From the NCBI GenBank assembly GCA_934660965.1, contig CAKUIM010000020.1, positions 1 through 42,929 of the forward strand: a stretch of 42,929 nt of DNA, read 5' to 3'. The translations under genes were made by a program, and so were the position numbers. This stretch comes from an uncultured Oscillospiraceae bacterium. Lineage in GTDB: Bacteria; Bacillota; Clostridia; Oscillospirales; Oscillospiraceae. Below the pieces are notes generated by a model that saw only the letters and a list, made by a program, of their open reading frames with translations, did no database searches and had not been told where the DNA came from. This document shows positions 24,081 through 32,263 of the stretch, piece by piece; the stretch's first letter is position 1; each line of letters begins with the position of its first letter.

Positions 24081-25550
24081 ATGACCAGGGATGAATTCTA
24101 CGCACTCATCGGCAACGGCATTATCCACACCATTCTTTCCACCTCCCAGGATGGCATCTCCTACACCGACGAGACGGGCTGCATCATCTTCTCCAACAAG
24201 GCCTACTTCCGCCTCACCGGCTTCTCCCCCGAGCAGATCGAGGGCAAAAACGTATACGACCTTGTGAAGCTGGGCTACCCGGTGTCTGAGATGACCATCC
24301 GAGTGGGGGAAAGCAAGCAGCCCCTCTCCCAGGTCATCCGCTACTCCCCCGGCGGCAATGAGATCCTGGTCACCGCCACCCCGGTGTACGACCGGGAGAC
24401 CGGCGCTTATATGGGCTGCATCACCAATTTCCGGGATTTGACGGGTCTCAATGACATCCGCTCCACCCTGGAGCTGGTGGAGCTGAAATACCGGGAGGCC
24501 CTGGCCCAGAAGGAGGACCTGCTGGAGCTGCTGCGCTGCCGCCTGTCTGCCGCCGAGCAGGATTTGAGCAACGTGGGCGTTGTGGGCCGCAGCAAGGCCA
24601 TGCGCAACCTCATCGAGCTTGCCGGACGGATTTGCAGCGTCAACTCCACGGTGCTCATCACCGGCGAGTCCGGCGTGGGCAAGGACGTATTCTCCCGGCT
24701 GGTCCACCACTTCAGCGGCGGTACCGAGCCCTATGTAAAAATCTCCTGCGCCGCCATCCCGGAAAACCTGCTGGAGTCGGAGCTCTTCGGCTACGAGCCC
24801 GGGGCCTTCACCGGGGCAAGCCGCCGGGGCAAGGCCGGCATCCTCGAGCAGGCGGGCAGCGGCATCGTCTTTCTCGACGAGATCGGCACCATGCCCATGC
24901 GCCTGCAGTCAAAGCTTCTCACCCTTTTACAGGACCGCTGGTACTACCGGGTGGGCGGCACCAAGCAGATTCCCCTCCGGGCCCGCATCATGGCTGCCAC
25001 CAACGAGGACCTCAAAAAGGCGGTGGCCGACGGCTCCTTCCGGGGCGATCTCTACTACCGCCTGAACGTCATCCCGGTGTACATCCCGCCCCTGCGAGAG
25101 CGCATGGAGGACGTGATCCCCCTGGCCGATGACATGCTGCGCAAGCTCAACACCTCCTACCACAGCGAGAAAACCTTCAGCATGGACGTGCTCTCCACCT
25201 TCAAGCGCTACAACTGGCCGGGCAACGTCCGAGAGCTGAGCAACATCGTGGAGCGCATGTATGTCCTCACTCCGGGGGAGGTCATCGGCACAGAAATGCT
25301 GCCCGAGGAGCTGCGCGGCCCCACCGAGCGCATGCGCCTTGCCGTCAGTGCCAGCGAAAATATCACGCTCCAGCACGCCCTGGATCAGACGGAAAAGCTC
25401 CTTTTGGAGGATGCTTTGCGCCGGGGCGGCCGGCTTCAGGACATTGCGGACAGCCTTGGGGTGAGCATCGCCACCCTGGAGCGCAAGCTGCGCCGCCACG
25501 GTCTCTCCCCCCGCACGATCAGGGGCGGGGACGGCGGCTCCGATTCTTAA
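24081..25550 (+). CDS. PAS-domain sigma-54-dependent transcriptional activator
   Basis: A 489-residue enhancer-binding protein: an N-terminal PAS sensor (about 10-115, SQDGISYTDETGCIIFSNKAY), a short coiled linker, a AAA+ domain and a Fis-type HTH. The AAA+ part has Walker A GESGVGKD (about 195), the GAFTGA loop that contacts sigma-54 (about 242) and Walker B IVFLDEI (about 260). The HTH is LQDIADSLGVSIATLERKLRRHG, split near residues 452-475. The start at 24081 has AGGAGG at 8 bases. The ATG at 24075 is too close to it. It very likely drives the two divergent sigma-54 promoters around 20.7-21.0 kb. What the PAS domain senses is unknown. Confidence 0.95.
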   Translation: MTRDEFYALIGNGIIHTILSTSQDGISYTDETGCIIFSNKAYFRLTGFSPEQIEGKNVYDLVKLGYPVSEMTIRVGESKQPLSQVIRYSPGGNEILVTATPVYDRETGAYMGCITNFRDLTGLNDIRSTLELVELKYREALAQKEDLLELLRCRLSAAEQDLSNVGVVGRSKAMRNLIELAGRICSVNSTVLITGESGVGKDVFSRLVHHFSGGTEPYVKISCAAIPENLLESELFGYEPGAFTGASRRGKAGILEQAGSGIVFLDEIGTMPMRLQSKLLTLLQDRWYYRVGGTKQIPLRARIMAATNEDLKKAVADGSFRGDLYYRLNVIPVYIPPLRERMEDVIPLADDMLRKLNTSYHSEKTFSMDVLSTFKRYNWPGNVRELSNIVERMYVLTPGEVIGTEMLPEELRGPTERMRLAVSASENITLQHALDQTEKLLLEDALRRGGRLQDIADSLGVSIATLERKLRRHGLSPRTIRGGDGGSDS

Positions 25551-25555
25551 AAAAT

Positions 25556-25588
25556 AAAAGGACGTATCCTGATGGATACGTCCTTTTT
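25556..25588. terminator. Bidirectional terminator
   Basis: AAAAGGACGTATCC pairs with GGATACGTCCTTTT around loop TGAT. It fits both the activator gene and the converging DUF559 gene. Confidence 0.92.
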
Positions 25589-25616
25589 ATTCTTATAGAC
25601 AGCCGTCGGGCTGACA

Positions 25617-25970
25617 TCAGGCCTGTCTGATCGTCTCATTGATAAATTCACAGACGCCGTCAAAATTTCCGGCAATCTCGTTATTGGGGATACGAATTAC
25701 CCGCAGACCATATTCCTTCAAAAATGCGGTGCGCTGCTCATCATCTCTGCTCTGCGCTTCCTCATAATGCTGCGACCCGTCCAGCTCTATTACCAATTTA
25801 GCCTTTGCACTATAGAAATCAGCAATATATTTTCCCAATACCTTCTGCCTGGAAAACCGGGCCGGATGCCCGCGCAGGAAATCATACCACAGGTGCCGTT
25901 CTTCTTTTGTCATGTCCTTTCGAAGCTGCTTTGCCAGGGGGATCAGCTGCTTATTATACTTCGGCTGCAT
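25617..25970 (-). CDS. DUF559 (VSR-like endonuclease fold) protein
   Basis: A 117-residue DUF559 protein related in fold to very-short-patch-repair endonucleases. Recognisable stretches are LRKDMTKEERHLWYDFL, the KVLGKYIADFYSAKAKLVIELDGSQHYE core with the Asp/Glu residues expected at the active site, and LRVIRIPNNEI. Biological roles are poorly known. Such genes often stand alone and are found near repeats and mobile DNA, as here. The start at 25970 is supported by GGAGGG. An ATG at 26006 in frame lacks a ribosome site and runs into repeat sequence. Confidence 0.88.
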   Translation of the reverse strand: MQPKYNKQLIPLAKQLRKDMTKEERHLWYDFLRGHPARFSRQKVLGKYIADFYSAKAKLVIELDGSQHYEEAQSRDDEQRTAFLKEYGLRVIRIPNNEIAGNFDGVCEFINETIRQA

Positions 25971-26030
25971 CACAATCCCTCCGTCGCAGCGCGGCTGGAC
26001 TTCCATCCCCTCCGGCTCGCAAGCTCGCCA

Positions 26031-26119
26031 CCTCCCCTTGCGTACAAGGGGAGGCTTGGGGCAATGCCCTTAGGCTCCCCTGTGTAAGGGGAGCTGTCAG
26101 CGAAGCTGACTGAGGGGTT
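26031..26119. repeat. Clostridial-type palindromic intergenic repeats
   Basis: CCTCCCCTTG-CGTA-CAAGGGGAGG (26031-26054) is a perfect hairpin. After a 16-base gap comes a second unit, 26071-26119, built as GGCTCCCC...GGGGAGCTGTCAGC...GCTGACTGAGGGG. The second unit closely matches one at 38566-38615. The form is that of a small non-autonomous repeat scattered through related genomes (the spread elsewhere is from general knowledge). Confidence 0.8.
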
Positions 26120-26126
26120 GCCCGGC

Positions 26127-26219
26127 CCCCGCCGAAGGCGGCGATACGGATTTTGCGCTTTGCTCTGCCTTTTACTTAATCGCGGTATTTTCTTTCAGAA
26201 CAACGTCATGCGCGCCGCC
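26127..26219 (-). pseudogene. Duplicated 3' end of guaB (fragment)
   Basis: These 93 bases are identical to 26352-26444 except for one base (A at 26146, G at 26371). The duplicated part includes the last 48 coding bases of guaB with the stop codon plus 45 bases downstream. There is no start or upstream gene, so it is a dead fragment. The copies are 225 bases apart in direct orientation. Confidence 0.85.
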
Positions 26220-26351
26220 CGCCCCATGAACGAGCGTTCATGGGGACCCCTTTTTTATCAATGCTCGGGCGAAATAAATTCGCCCTCCGCCAAGGTTTTG
26301 CCCTGCGGCAAAACGCTTGTACGGCGCATGGCGCCGCCCCACGCTGCGGGG
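26220..26351. repeat. Hairpin-rich insert between the guaB-end copies
   Basis: This stretch holds a row of dyads: CCCCATGAACG-AG-CGTTCATGGGG followed by ACCCCTTTTTT (terminator-like, plus strand), GGGCGAA-N5-TTCGCCC, TTTTGCC-CTGC-GGCAAAA and GGCGC-CAT-GCGCC-like bases. I see no open frame. It could be a small mobile repeat that carried or created the flanking duplication. Confidence 0.6.
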
Positions 26352-26396
26352 CCCCGCCGAAGGCGGCGATGCGGATTTTGCGCTTTGCTCTGCCTT

Positions 26397-27899
26397 TTAC
26401 TTAATCGCGGTATTTTCTTTCAGAACAACGTCATGCGCGCCGCCTTCGACGATGGAGGTGGCGGACACCAGGGTGAGCTTGGCCTTTTTCTGCAGCTCGG
26501 GGATGGACAGCGCGCCGCAGTTGCACATGGTGGAGCGCACCTTGGCAAGGGTCATGCCCACATTGTCCTTCAGGCTGCCGGCGTAGGGCACATAGGAGTC
26601 CACGCCCTCCTCAAAGGAGAGCTTGCCGTCCCCGCCCAGATCGTAGCGCTGCCAGTTGCGGGCCCGGGCGGAGCCCTCACCCCAGTACTCCTTCATATAG
26701 CCGCCGTTGATGCGCACCTTGTTGGAGGGGGACTCGTCAAAGCGGGCAAAATACCGGCCCAGCATGATGAAGTCGGCGCCCATGGCAAGGGCCAGGGTCA
26801 CATGGTAGTCGTGGACCGTGCCGCCGTCGGAGCACACAGGGATATAGACCCCCGTCTCCTTGAGGTATTTATCCCGTTCGGCGCACACGTCGATGAGGGC
26901 GGTGGCCTGACCGCGGCCAATGCCCTTCTGCTCCCGGGTGATGCAGATGGAGCCGCCGCCGATGCCCACCTTGATGAAGTCGGCGCCGCACTCGGCCAGG
27001 AACCGGAAGCCCTCGCCGTCCACCACGTTGCCCGCGCCCACCTTTACGCTCTCGCCGTAGTTCTCCCGGATCCAGGCGATGGTGCGCTTCTGCCACTCGG
27101 AGAAGCCCTCGGAGGAGTCGATGCACAGCACGTCCGCCCCCGCCTCGATGAGGGCAGGCACCCGCTGGGCATAGTCCCGGGTGTTGATGCCCGCGCCCAC
27201 CACATAGCGCTTCTGGCCGTCCAGCAGCTCCAGGGGGCTTGCCTTGTGGGAGTCGTAGTCCTTGCGGAATACCAGATACATCAGCCGGCCCTCGTCGTCC
27301 AGGATGGGCAGGGAGTTGATCTTGTTGTCCCAGATGATGTCGTTTGCCTCCTTGAGGGTGGTGGAGGCCGGGGCGGTAACCAGCTTCTCGATGGGGGTCA
27401 TGAAGTCACGCACCCGCTCGTCTCCGGTCATGCGGCTGACCCGATAGTCCCGGCTGGCCACAATACCCACAAGGCGGCCGTTGGGGGTGCCGTCCTCGGT
27501 GACGGCCACGGTGGAGTGGCCGGTCTTTTCCTTCAGGGCCAGGATATCGCGCAGCGTAGCGTCGGGGCTGATGTTGGAGTCGGACACCACAAAGCCGGCC
27601 TTATAGCTCTTCACCCTGGCCACCATGGCCGCCTGGCTCTCAATGGTCTGGGAGCCGTAGATGAAGGCCACGCCGCCCTCCTTGGCCAGGGCGATGGCCA
27701 GCTTATCGTCGGATACCGCCTGCATGATGGCGGACACCATGGGGATGTTCATGGAAAGCTCCGGCTCCTCCCCCACGCGGTGCTTGACCAGGGCCGTTTT
27801 CAGGCTGACGTTGGCGGGCGTGCACTCGGCGCTGGAGTAGCCTGGGACCAGCAGATACTCGCTGAAGGTGCGGGACGGCTCGCTGAAGATAAAGGCCAT
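26397..27899 (-). CDS. guaB: IMP dehydrogenase
   Basis: Oxidises IMP to XMP with NAD, the committed step of GMP synthesis. The 500-residue protein is a TIM barrel interrupted by a CBS pair (about 95-215, TLRDILALKEKTGHSTVAV and FMTPIEKLVTA). The catalytic loop is GGGSICITREQKGIGRGQ, with the Cys that forms the thioimidate, and the flap follows near RNWQRYDLGG. The active-site sequence differs slightly from the common GSICTTR form but keeps the Cys. GGGAGG precedes the start. Downstream lies the duplicated copy of its own 3' end. Confidence 0.94.
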   Translation of the reverse strand: MAFIFSEPSRTFSEYLLVPGYSSAECTPANVSLKTALVKHRVGEEPELSMNIPMVSAIMQAVSDDKLAIALAKEGGVAFIYGSQTIESQAAMVARVKSYKAGFVVSDSNISPDATLRDILALKEKTGHSTVAVTEDGTPNGRLVGIVASRDYRVSRMTGDERVRDFMTPIEKLVTAPASTTLKEANDIIWDNKINSLPILDDEGRLMYLVFRKDYDSHKASPLELLDGQKRYVVGAGINTRDYAQRVPALIEAGADVLCIDSSEGFSEWQKRTIAWIRENYGESVKVGAGNVVDGEGFRFLAECGADFIKVGIGGGSICITREQKGIGRGQATALIDVCAERDKYLKETGVYIPVCSDGGTVHDYHVTLALAMGADFIMLGRYFARFDESPSNKVRINGGYMKEYWGEGSARARNWQRYDLGGDGKLSFEEGVDSYVPYAGSLKDNVGMTLAKVRSTMCNCGALSIPELQKKAKLTLVSATSIVEGGAHDVVLKENTAIK

Positions 27900-28003
27900 G
27901 ATTTGTTCCTCCCTGTCTTATTGTATTGCGGCCCCGCGCGGGGCCGATGATGCCACAACGGCCGGCACAATGGCCGGCGCGCTGCGGAAAAAATGTTTTT
28001 TGT

Positions 28004-28032
28004 ATTCTACCATATCCGCGAGAAAAATAAAA
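28004..28032 (-). promoter_or_regulatory. Candidate guaB promoter
   Basis: On the minus strand, TTTTAT (28027-28032), 17 bases, TAGAAT (28004-28009). The -35 is weak. The leader that follows contains two GC-rich dyads, GCCGGCCATTGTGCCGGC and GGCCCCGCGCGGGGCC, of unknown use. Confidence 0.45.
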
Positions 28033-28124
28033 GAGGCGGAAAGGGAAATTATCCTACAAAAATCTGCCCGTTTTCCACGTTTTCTCCTGCCGCAGTGCCG
28101 GAAAGGGCGGCGGGCGCCGCACTC

Positions 28125-28153
28125 TTGACAAGGCCGGGGCAGTGGAGTACAAT
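28125..28153 (+). promoter_or_regulatory. Promoter of the leuA T-box leader
   Basis: TTGACA (28125-28130), 17 bases, TACAAT (28148-28153), very close to consensus, followed at once by the leader RNA. Confidence 0.85.
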
Positions 28154-28159
28154 AGCGGC

Positions 28160-28428
28160 ATAGCAAAAGGCGTTGATGGGAAGAAGGCGCGGAGCCTTCC
28201 CGCTTGCAGAGAGCCGGTGTGTGGTGCGAACCGGCGCGGGAGTCCGTGCGGATACTGGGCCCGGAGCCGCCGCCCCGAACTGCAAGTAAGGGCGGACGCA
28301 GCGGCAGCGTTACAGGCCGGGGCCTTGTTGGAGGCCGCAGAGCGCGCGCGGGCAACTGCGCGCGGAATTAGGGTGGTACCGCGTATTTTATTACGCCCCT
28401 GACGATTTCGTCGGGGGCGTTTTGTTTT
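28160..28428 (+). ncRNA. T-box riboswitch upstream of leuA
   Basis: A tRNA-sensing leader. The T-box sequence AGGGTGGTACCGCG (28370-28383) is exact. Stem I features are visible: the GAGAGCCGG segment, the GGTGCGAACCGG distal arm and the GAACTGCAAGTAAGG specifier side near 28277-28291. The terminator is ACGCCCC...GGGGCGT with TTTTGTTTT (28393-28428). Uncharged tRNA should stabilise the antiterminator and allow leuA expression. The specifier may be read as CTG (Leu), which fits the gene, or as TGC (Cys) in the register followed by A. I cannot settle this without a folded model. Confidence 0.92.
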
Positions 28429-28459
28429 CCCCCGGCCTGTTCCAAAGGAGGAATTTCCC

Positions 28460-30163
28460 ATGAAGCTCAAGCCCGGTTATCAAAAGTACATCCCCTTCAC
28501 TCCCCAGCCCATCGACCACCGCACCTGGCCCGACCGCACCATCACCCACGCCCCGGTTTGGTGCTCCGTCGACCTGCGGGACGGAAATCAGGCCCTGGTG
28601 GACCCCATGAACCTCCAGGAGAAGCTGGAATACTTCCACACCCTGGTGGACATCGGCGTCAAGGAGATCGAAATCGGCTTCCCCTCCGCCAGCGACACGG
28701 AGTATGAAATCTGCCGGGAGCTCATCGAGGGCGGCCACATCCCCGACGACGTCACCATCCAGGTGCTGGTTCAGGCCCGGGACCACCTCATCCAAAAGAC
28801 CTTCGAGGCCATCCGGGGCGCCAAGCACGTCATCCTGCACTTCTATAACTCCACCTCCACCCTCCAGCGCAAGGTGGTATTCGGCATGGAGCCTGACGGC
28901 ATCACCAAGATCGCCACCGACGCCGCCGACCTGATTTACGAGATGTCCCGCCCCCTCATCGCCGCCGGCACCGACCTGCGCTTTGAGTACTCCCCCGAGT
29001 CCTTCATGGGCACCGAGATGGACTATGCCGTGGAGATCTGCGCCGCGGTGCTCGACCACCTCCACGCCGACGCGGAGCACAAGGTCATCCTCAACCTGCC
29101 CACCACCGTAGAGAACTGCATGCCCAACCAGTTTGCCGACATGCTCGAGTACTTCATCCGCAAACTGCCCGGCCGGGAGCGGGCCATCATCTCCCTCCAC
29201 CCCCACAATGACCGGGGCACCGGCGTGGCCACCACCGAGCTGGGGCTGCTGGCCGGAGCGGAGCGGGTGGAGGCCACCCTCTTCGGCAACGGCGAGCGCA
29301 CGGGCAATGTGGACATGGTCACCCTGGCCATGAACATGTGGACCCAGGGGGTGGACCCCAAGCTTGACTTCCACGACATCAATAAGATCCGCGACATGTT
29401 CGAGCGCTGCACCAAGATGCCGGTTGGCGACCGGCAGCCCTATGTGGGCAAGCTGGTGTTCACCGCCTTCTCCGGCAGCCATCAGGACGCCATCAGCAAG
29501 GGCGTCCACTACATGAACCAGAGCGGCAGCGACATGTGGGAGATCCCCTATCTGCCCATCGACCCGGCGGACGTGGGCCGGGAGTACGAGCCCATCATCC
29601 GCATCAACTCCCAGTCGGGCAAGGGCGGCGCCGCCTTCGTCATGGAGCAGGCCTTTGGCTACGAGCTGCCCAAGGCCATGCACGCCGAGTTCGGCGCCGT
29701 GGTGCAGAAGGAATCCGACCGGGTGGGCCGGGAGCTCCAGCCCGAGCAGATCTTCGCCCTCTTCGACCGGGAATACCTGTCCGTGCCCCAGGTCTATCAC
29801 CTGGAGCGCCACCGCTTCCACGAGGACACCCGCCACGGCGACGAGAGCCATGTGGTCTTTGACGGCGAGATCTCCTGCCGGGGCAAGGCCATGGCGGTTC
29901 AGGGCGAGGGCACCGGCCCCATCGACGCCTTCTTCAACGCCCTGCACAACCTGCCCGAGGGCGCCATCGACGGCTACCGCTTCATCGACTACAAGGAGCA
30001 TGCCATCTCCACCGGCGCCGACACCCAGGCGGTGTGCTACATCCAGCTGGAGGACCCCGCCGGCCGCACCGTGTTCGGCGTGGGCAAGAGCCACAACATC
30101 AGCCGGGCCTCCCTGCGGGCCATTTTGTGCGCCGTCAACCGCTCCGTCCGGGGCGAGGCGTAA
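28460..30163 (+). CDS. leuA: 2-isopropylmalate synthase (yeast/actinobacterial type)
   Basis: Condenses 2-ketoisovalerate with acetyl-CoA, the first step specific to leucine. The 567-residue protein begins with the extended N-terminus of the LeuA type found in yeast and Corynebacterium (YIPFTPQPIDHRTWPDR). It has the DLRDGNQAL motif of the metal site and the SLHPHNDRG motif with the two metal-binding His. The C-terminal regulatory domain (about 430-565) should give leucine feedback. No other leu genes follow. An AAAGGAGG site precedes the start. Control is by the T-box leader in front. Confidence 0.95.
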   Translation: MKLKPGYQKYIPFTPQPIDHRTWPDRTITHAPVWCSVDLRDGNQALVDPMNLQEKLEYFHTLVDIGVKEIEIGFPSASDTEYEICRELIEGGHIPDDVTIQVLVQARDHLIQKTFEAIRGAKHVILHFYNSTSTLQRKVVFGMEPDGITKIATDAADLIYEMSRPLIAAGTDLRFEYSPESFMGTEMDYAVEICAAVLDHLHADAEHKVILNLPTTVENCMPNQFADMLEYFIRKLPGRERAIISLHPHNDRGTGVATTELGLLAGAERVEATLFGNGERTGNVDMVTLAMNMWTQGVDPKLDFHDINKIRDMFERCTKMPVGDRQPYVGKLVFTAFSGSHQDAISKGVHYMNQSGSDMWEIPYLPIDPADVGREYEPIIRINSQSGKGGAAFVMEQAFGYELPKAMHAEFGAVVQKESDRVGRELQPEQIFALFDREYLSVPQVYHLERHRFHEDTRHGDESHVVFDGEISCRGKAMAVQGEGTGPIDAFFNALHNLPEGAIDGYRFIDYKEHAISTGADTQAVCYIQLEDPAGRTVFGVGKSHNISRASLRAILCAVNRSVRGEA

Positions 30164-30187
30164 ACGCGCCCCCTTCCAAAAAGTTTT

Positions 30188-30229
30188 GCCGGCCCCGCCA
30201 TTGCGGCGGGGCCGGCGCTCTGTTATAAT
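30188..30229 (+). promoter_or_regulatory. leuA end hairpin and promoter of the next gene
   Basis: GCCGGCCCCGCC and GGCGGGGCCGGC (30188-30216) form a perfect 12-bp stem but lack a T-run. TTGCGG (30201-30206), 17 bases, TATAAT (30224-30229) gives a promoter whose -35 lies in the hairpin loop and right arm. Confidence 0.6.
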
Positions 30230-30278
30230 ATAAGCATAACAAAAACTTCTCACCCACCGTGCGGAAGGGAGACATTTC

Positions 30279-31178
30279 ATGAAATACCACACCATCTACA
30301 AGGGCAGCCGCAGCGCCCCCGCCTACCCCGTGGAGCAGCCGGACACCCTTCTGCCCTTCCTGCTCGCCCACATTTCCGGCAAAAGCCGCAACAACATCAA
30401 GTCCCTGCTCTCCCGGCGGCTGGTGGCGGTGGACGGCCGGCCCGTCTCCCGGTTCGACACCCCCCTCTCTCCCGGTCAGGTGGTGACCATCCTGCCCGAG
30501 AGCGCCCCCAGGGACGAGCCGCTGCCCTTCCCCATCCTCTTTGAGGACGAGCACCTCATCGTAGTGAACAAGCCGGCCAAGCTTCTCTCGGTGGCAAACG
30601 ACCAGGAAAAGCAGCGCACCGCCTACCGCATCGTCACCGACTATGTCCGCACCCAGAACGTGGGCAACCGCATCTTCGTCATCCACCGGCTGGACCGGGA
30701 CACCTCGGGGGTGCTGATGTTCGCCAAGGACGCCCAGACCAAGGAGCTCTTCCAGGCGCGCTGGAACGAAATTGTCACGCGCCGGGGCTACAAGGCGGTG
30801 GTGGAAGGCGTCCCCCGGGAGCGGCAGGCCTCCCTGCGCTCCTACCTTGTGGAGACAAAGACCCACCTGGTCTTTTCTGGCAGCCCCGGCCCCGGCGCCA
30901 AGGAGGCCATCACCAACTATCAGGTGGAGCGCACCGGCAACGGCTATGCCCTGCTGGACATCTCCATCGACACCGGCCGTAAAAACCAGATCCGCGCCCA
31001 GATGCACGAGCTGGGCCACCCCGTGGCCGGGGACAAGCAGTACGGCGCCCGCACCAACCCCATCGGGCGGCTGTGCCTCCACGCCGGCGAGCTATCCTTC
31101 CTCCACCCCCTCACCGGCGAGCCCACCACCTTCACCGCCAAAACGCCCCGGGACTTCAACCGGGTGTTCCGGGTATGA
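30279..31178 (+). CDS. RluA family 23S rRNA/tRNA pseudouridine synthase
   Basis: Isomerises uridine to pseudouridine in structured RNA. The 299-residue protein has an N-terminal S4-like RNA-binding part (about 30-80, NNIKSLLSRRLVAVDGRPV) and the catalytic domain with the HRLDRDTSGVLMFAK motif, whose Asp is the nucleophile, then GRKNQIRAQMHELGHPVAGD. Whether it acts like RluC, RluD or another member cannot be told from the sequence. GGAAGGGAGA precedes the start. Confidence 0.93.
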   Translation: MKYHTIYKGSRSAPAYPVEQPDTLLPFLLAHISGKSRNNIKSLLSRRLVAVDGRPVSRFDTPLSPGQVVTILPESAPRDEPLPFPILFEDEHLIVVNKPAKLLSVANDQEKQRTAYRIVTDYVRTQNVGNRIFVIHRLDRDTSGVLMFAKDAQTKELFQARWNEIVTRRGYKAVVEGVPRERQASLRSYLVETKTHLVFSGSPGPGAKEAITNYQVERTGNGYALLDISIDTGRKNQIRAQMHELGHPVAGDKQYGARTNPIGRLCLHAGELSFLHPLTGEPTTFTAKTPRDFNRVFRV

Positions 31179-31196
31179 CGCCGCCCCCAACACGAC

Positions 31197-31236
31197 AAAA
31201 AGCGCCCGAGCCTTGCGGTTCGGGCGCTTTTATTTT
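31197..31236. terminator. Bidirectional terminator between rluA-like gene and tsf
   Basis: AAAAAGCGCCCGA pairs with TTCGGGCGCTTTT (one offset base) around a 9-base loop. Both strands end in T-rich runs, serving the converging genes. Confidence 0.88.
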
Positions 31237-31251
31237 AGCTTCAGGCGCAGC

Positions 31252-32163
31252 TTACTTGCCCAGCTGCTTGGCGATCTCCTCAGCGAAGTTCTCCTGCTTC
31301 TTCTCCAGGCCCTCGCCCTTCTCGAAGCGGATGGCGTCCACAAACTTCACGCTGCCGCCCAGGGCCTTGGCGGCGGAGGCGATATACTTCTCCACGGTCA
31401 GTTCGCCGTCCTTGACGAAGTCCTGCTGGAGCAGGCAGTTCTCGCTGTAAAACTTGTTGAGCTTGCCCTCCACGATCTTCTCCTTGACCTGAGCGGGCTT
31501 GGCGGCCATCTTGGGGTCATTGTCCATCTGGGCCAGCATGATCTTCTTCTCCTCGGCCAGCACATCCTCGGTGACCTGGGACTTGTCCCAGAAGCGGGGG
31601 TTGAGGGCTGCGATCTGCATGGCCACGTCCTTGCCGATCTCGGTGGCATCGATGTCGCCGGAGACCTCCAGGTTGACCAGCACGCCGATCTTGCCGCCGG
31701 CATGGACATAGGGCACGGAGAAGTCGCCCTCGAAGCGGGCGAAGCGGCGGATCTTGATGTTCTCGCCGATGACCAGGATCATCTCCTGGAGCTCCTCCTG
31801 CACGGTGTGGGAGCCGTCATAGGGCTTGGTCATCAGGTCGTCCAGGTCCTTGGGGTTCTCCCGGGCCACAACGGCAGCCACGCCCTTGACAAAGTCGATA
31901 AACTTCTCGTTCTTGCCCACGAAGTCGGTCTCGGCATTGACCTCCACGACCACGCCCACGCCGTCGATCACGCCGGCATAAGCGGCGCCCTCGGCGGCAA
32001 TGCGGCCGGCCTTCTTCTGTGCGGCGGCCAGGCCCTTCTCGCGCAGCCACTCAACGGCCTTGTCCATATCCCCTTCAGAGGCGGCCAGGGCCTTCTTGCA
32101 GTCCATCATGCCCACGCCGGTCATTTCACGCAGATTCTTAACGTCCTGTGCGGTGATTGCCAT
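31252..32163 (-). CDS. tsf: Translation elongation factor Ts
   Basis: Exchanges GDP for GTP on EF-Tu. The 303-residue protein opens with a UBA-like domain and the LREMTGVGMMDCKKAL signature, followed by the EVNAETDFVGKNEKF segment that contacts EF-Tu. The start at 32163 is chosen because GGAGGG lies 8 bases upstream and MAITAQDVK is the normal N-terminus. An in-frame ATG at 32178 is rejected. It follows rpsB, the usual order. Confidence 0.97.
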   Translation of the reverse strand: MAITAQDVKNLREMTGVGMMDCKKALAASEGDMDKAVEWLREKGLAAAQKKAGRIAAEGAAYAGVIDGVGVVVEVNAETDFVGKNEKFIDFVKGVAAVVARENPKDLDDLMTKPYDGSHTVQEELQEMILVIGENIKIRRFARFEGDFSVPYVHAGGKIGVLVNLEVSGDIDATEIGKDVAMQIAALNPRFWDKSQVTEDVLAEEKKIMLAQMDNDPKMAAKPAQVKEKIVEGKLNKFYSENCLLQQDFVKDGELTVEKYIASAAKALGGSVKFVDAIRFEKGEGLEKKQENFAEEIAKQLGK

Positions 32164-32200
32164 AGTAAATCCCTCCAATTGATATCATAAAAGCTCCGTT

Positions 32201-32237
32201 AAAAAGGCAGCGCCCGCCCGCGCGGGCGGGCGCTGCC
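32201..32237 (-). terminator. Terminator or attenuator between rpsB and tsf
   Basis: On the minus strand a perfect 14-bp stem (GGCAGCGCCCGCCC / GGGCGGGCGCTGCC, loop GCGC) is followed by TTTTT. It lies between two genes that are usually co-transcribed, so it probably reduces tsf expression relative to rpsB. Confidence 0.8.
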
Positions 32238-32263
32238 TGCTTGATATGCTTGTAAAAGCCGAA

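Noticed and set aside
26031..26351. CRISPR array
   Set aside because: The repeats here are few, palindromic and unequal, with no regular spacers and no cas genes in the window.
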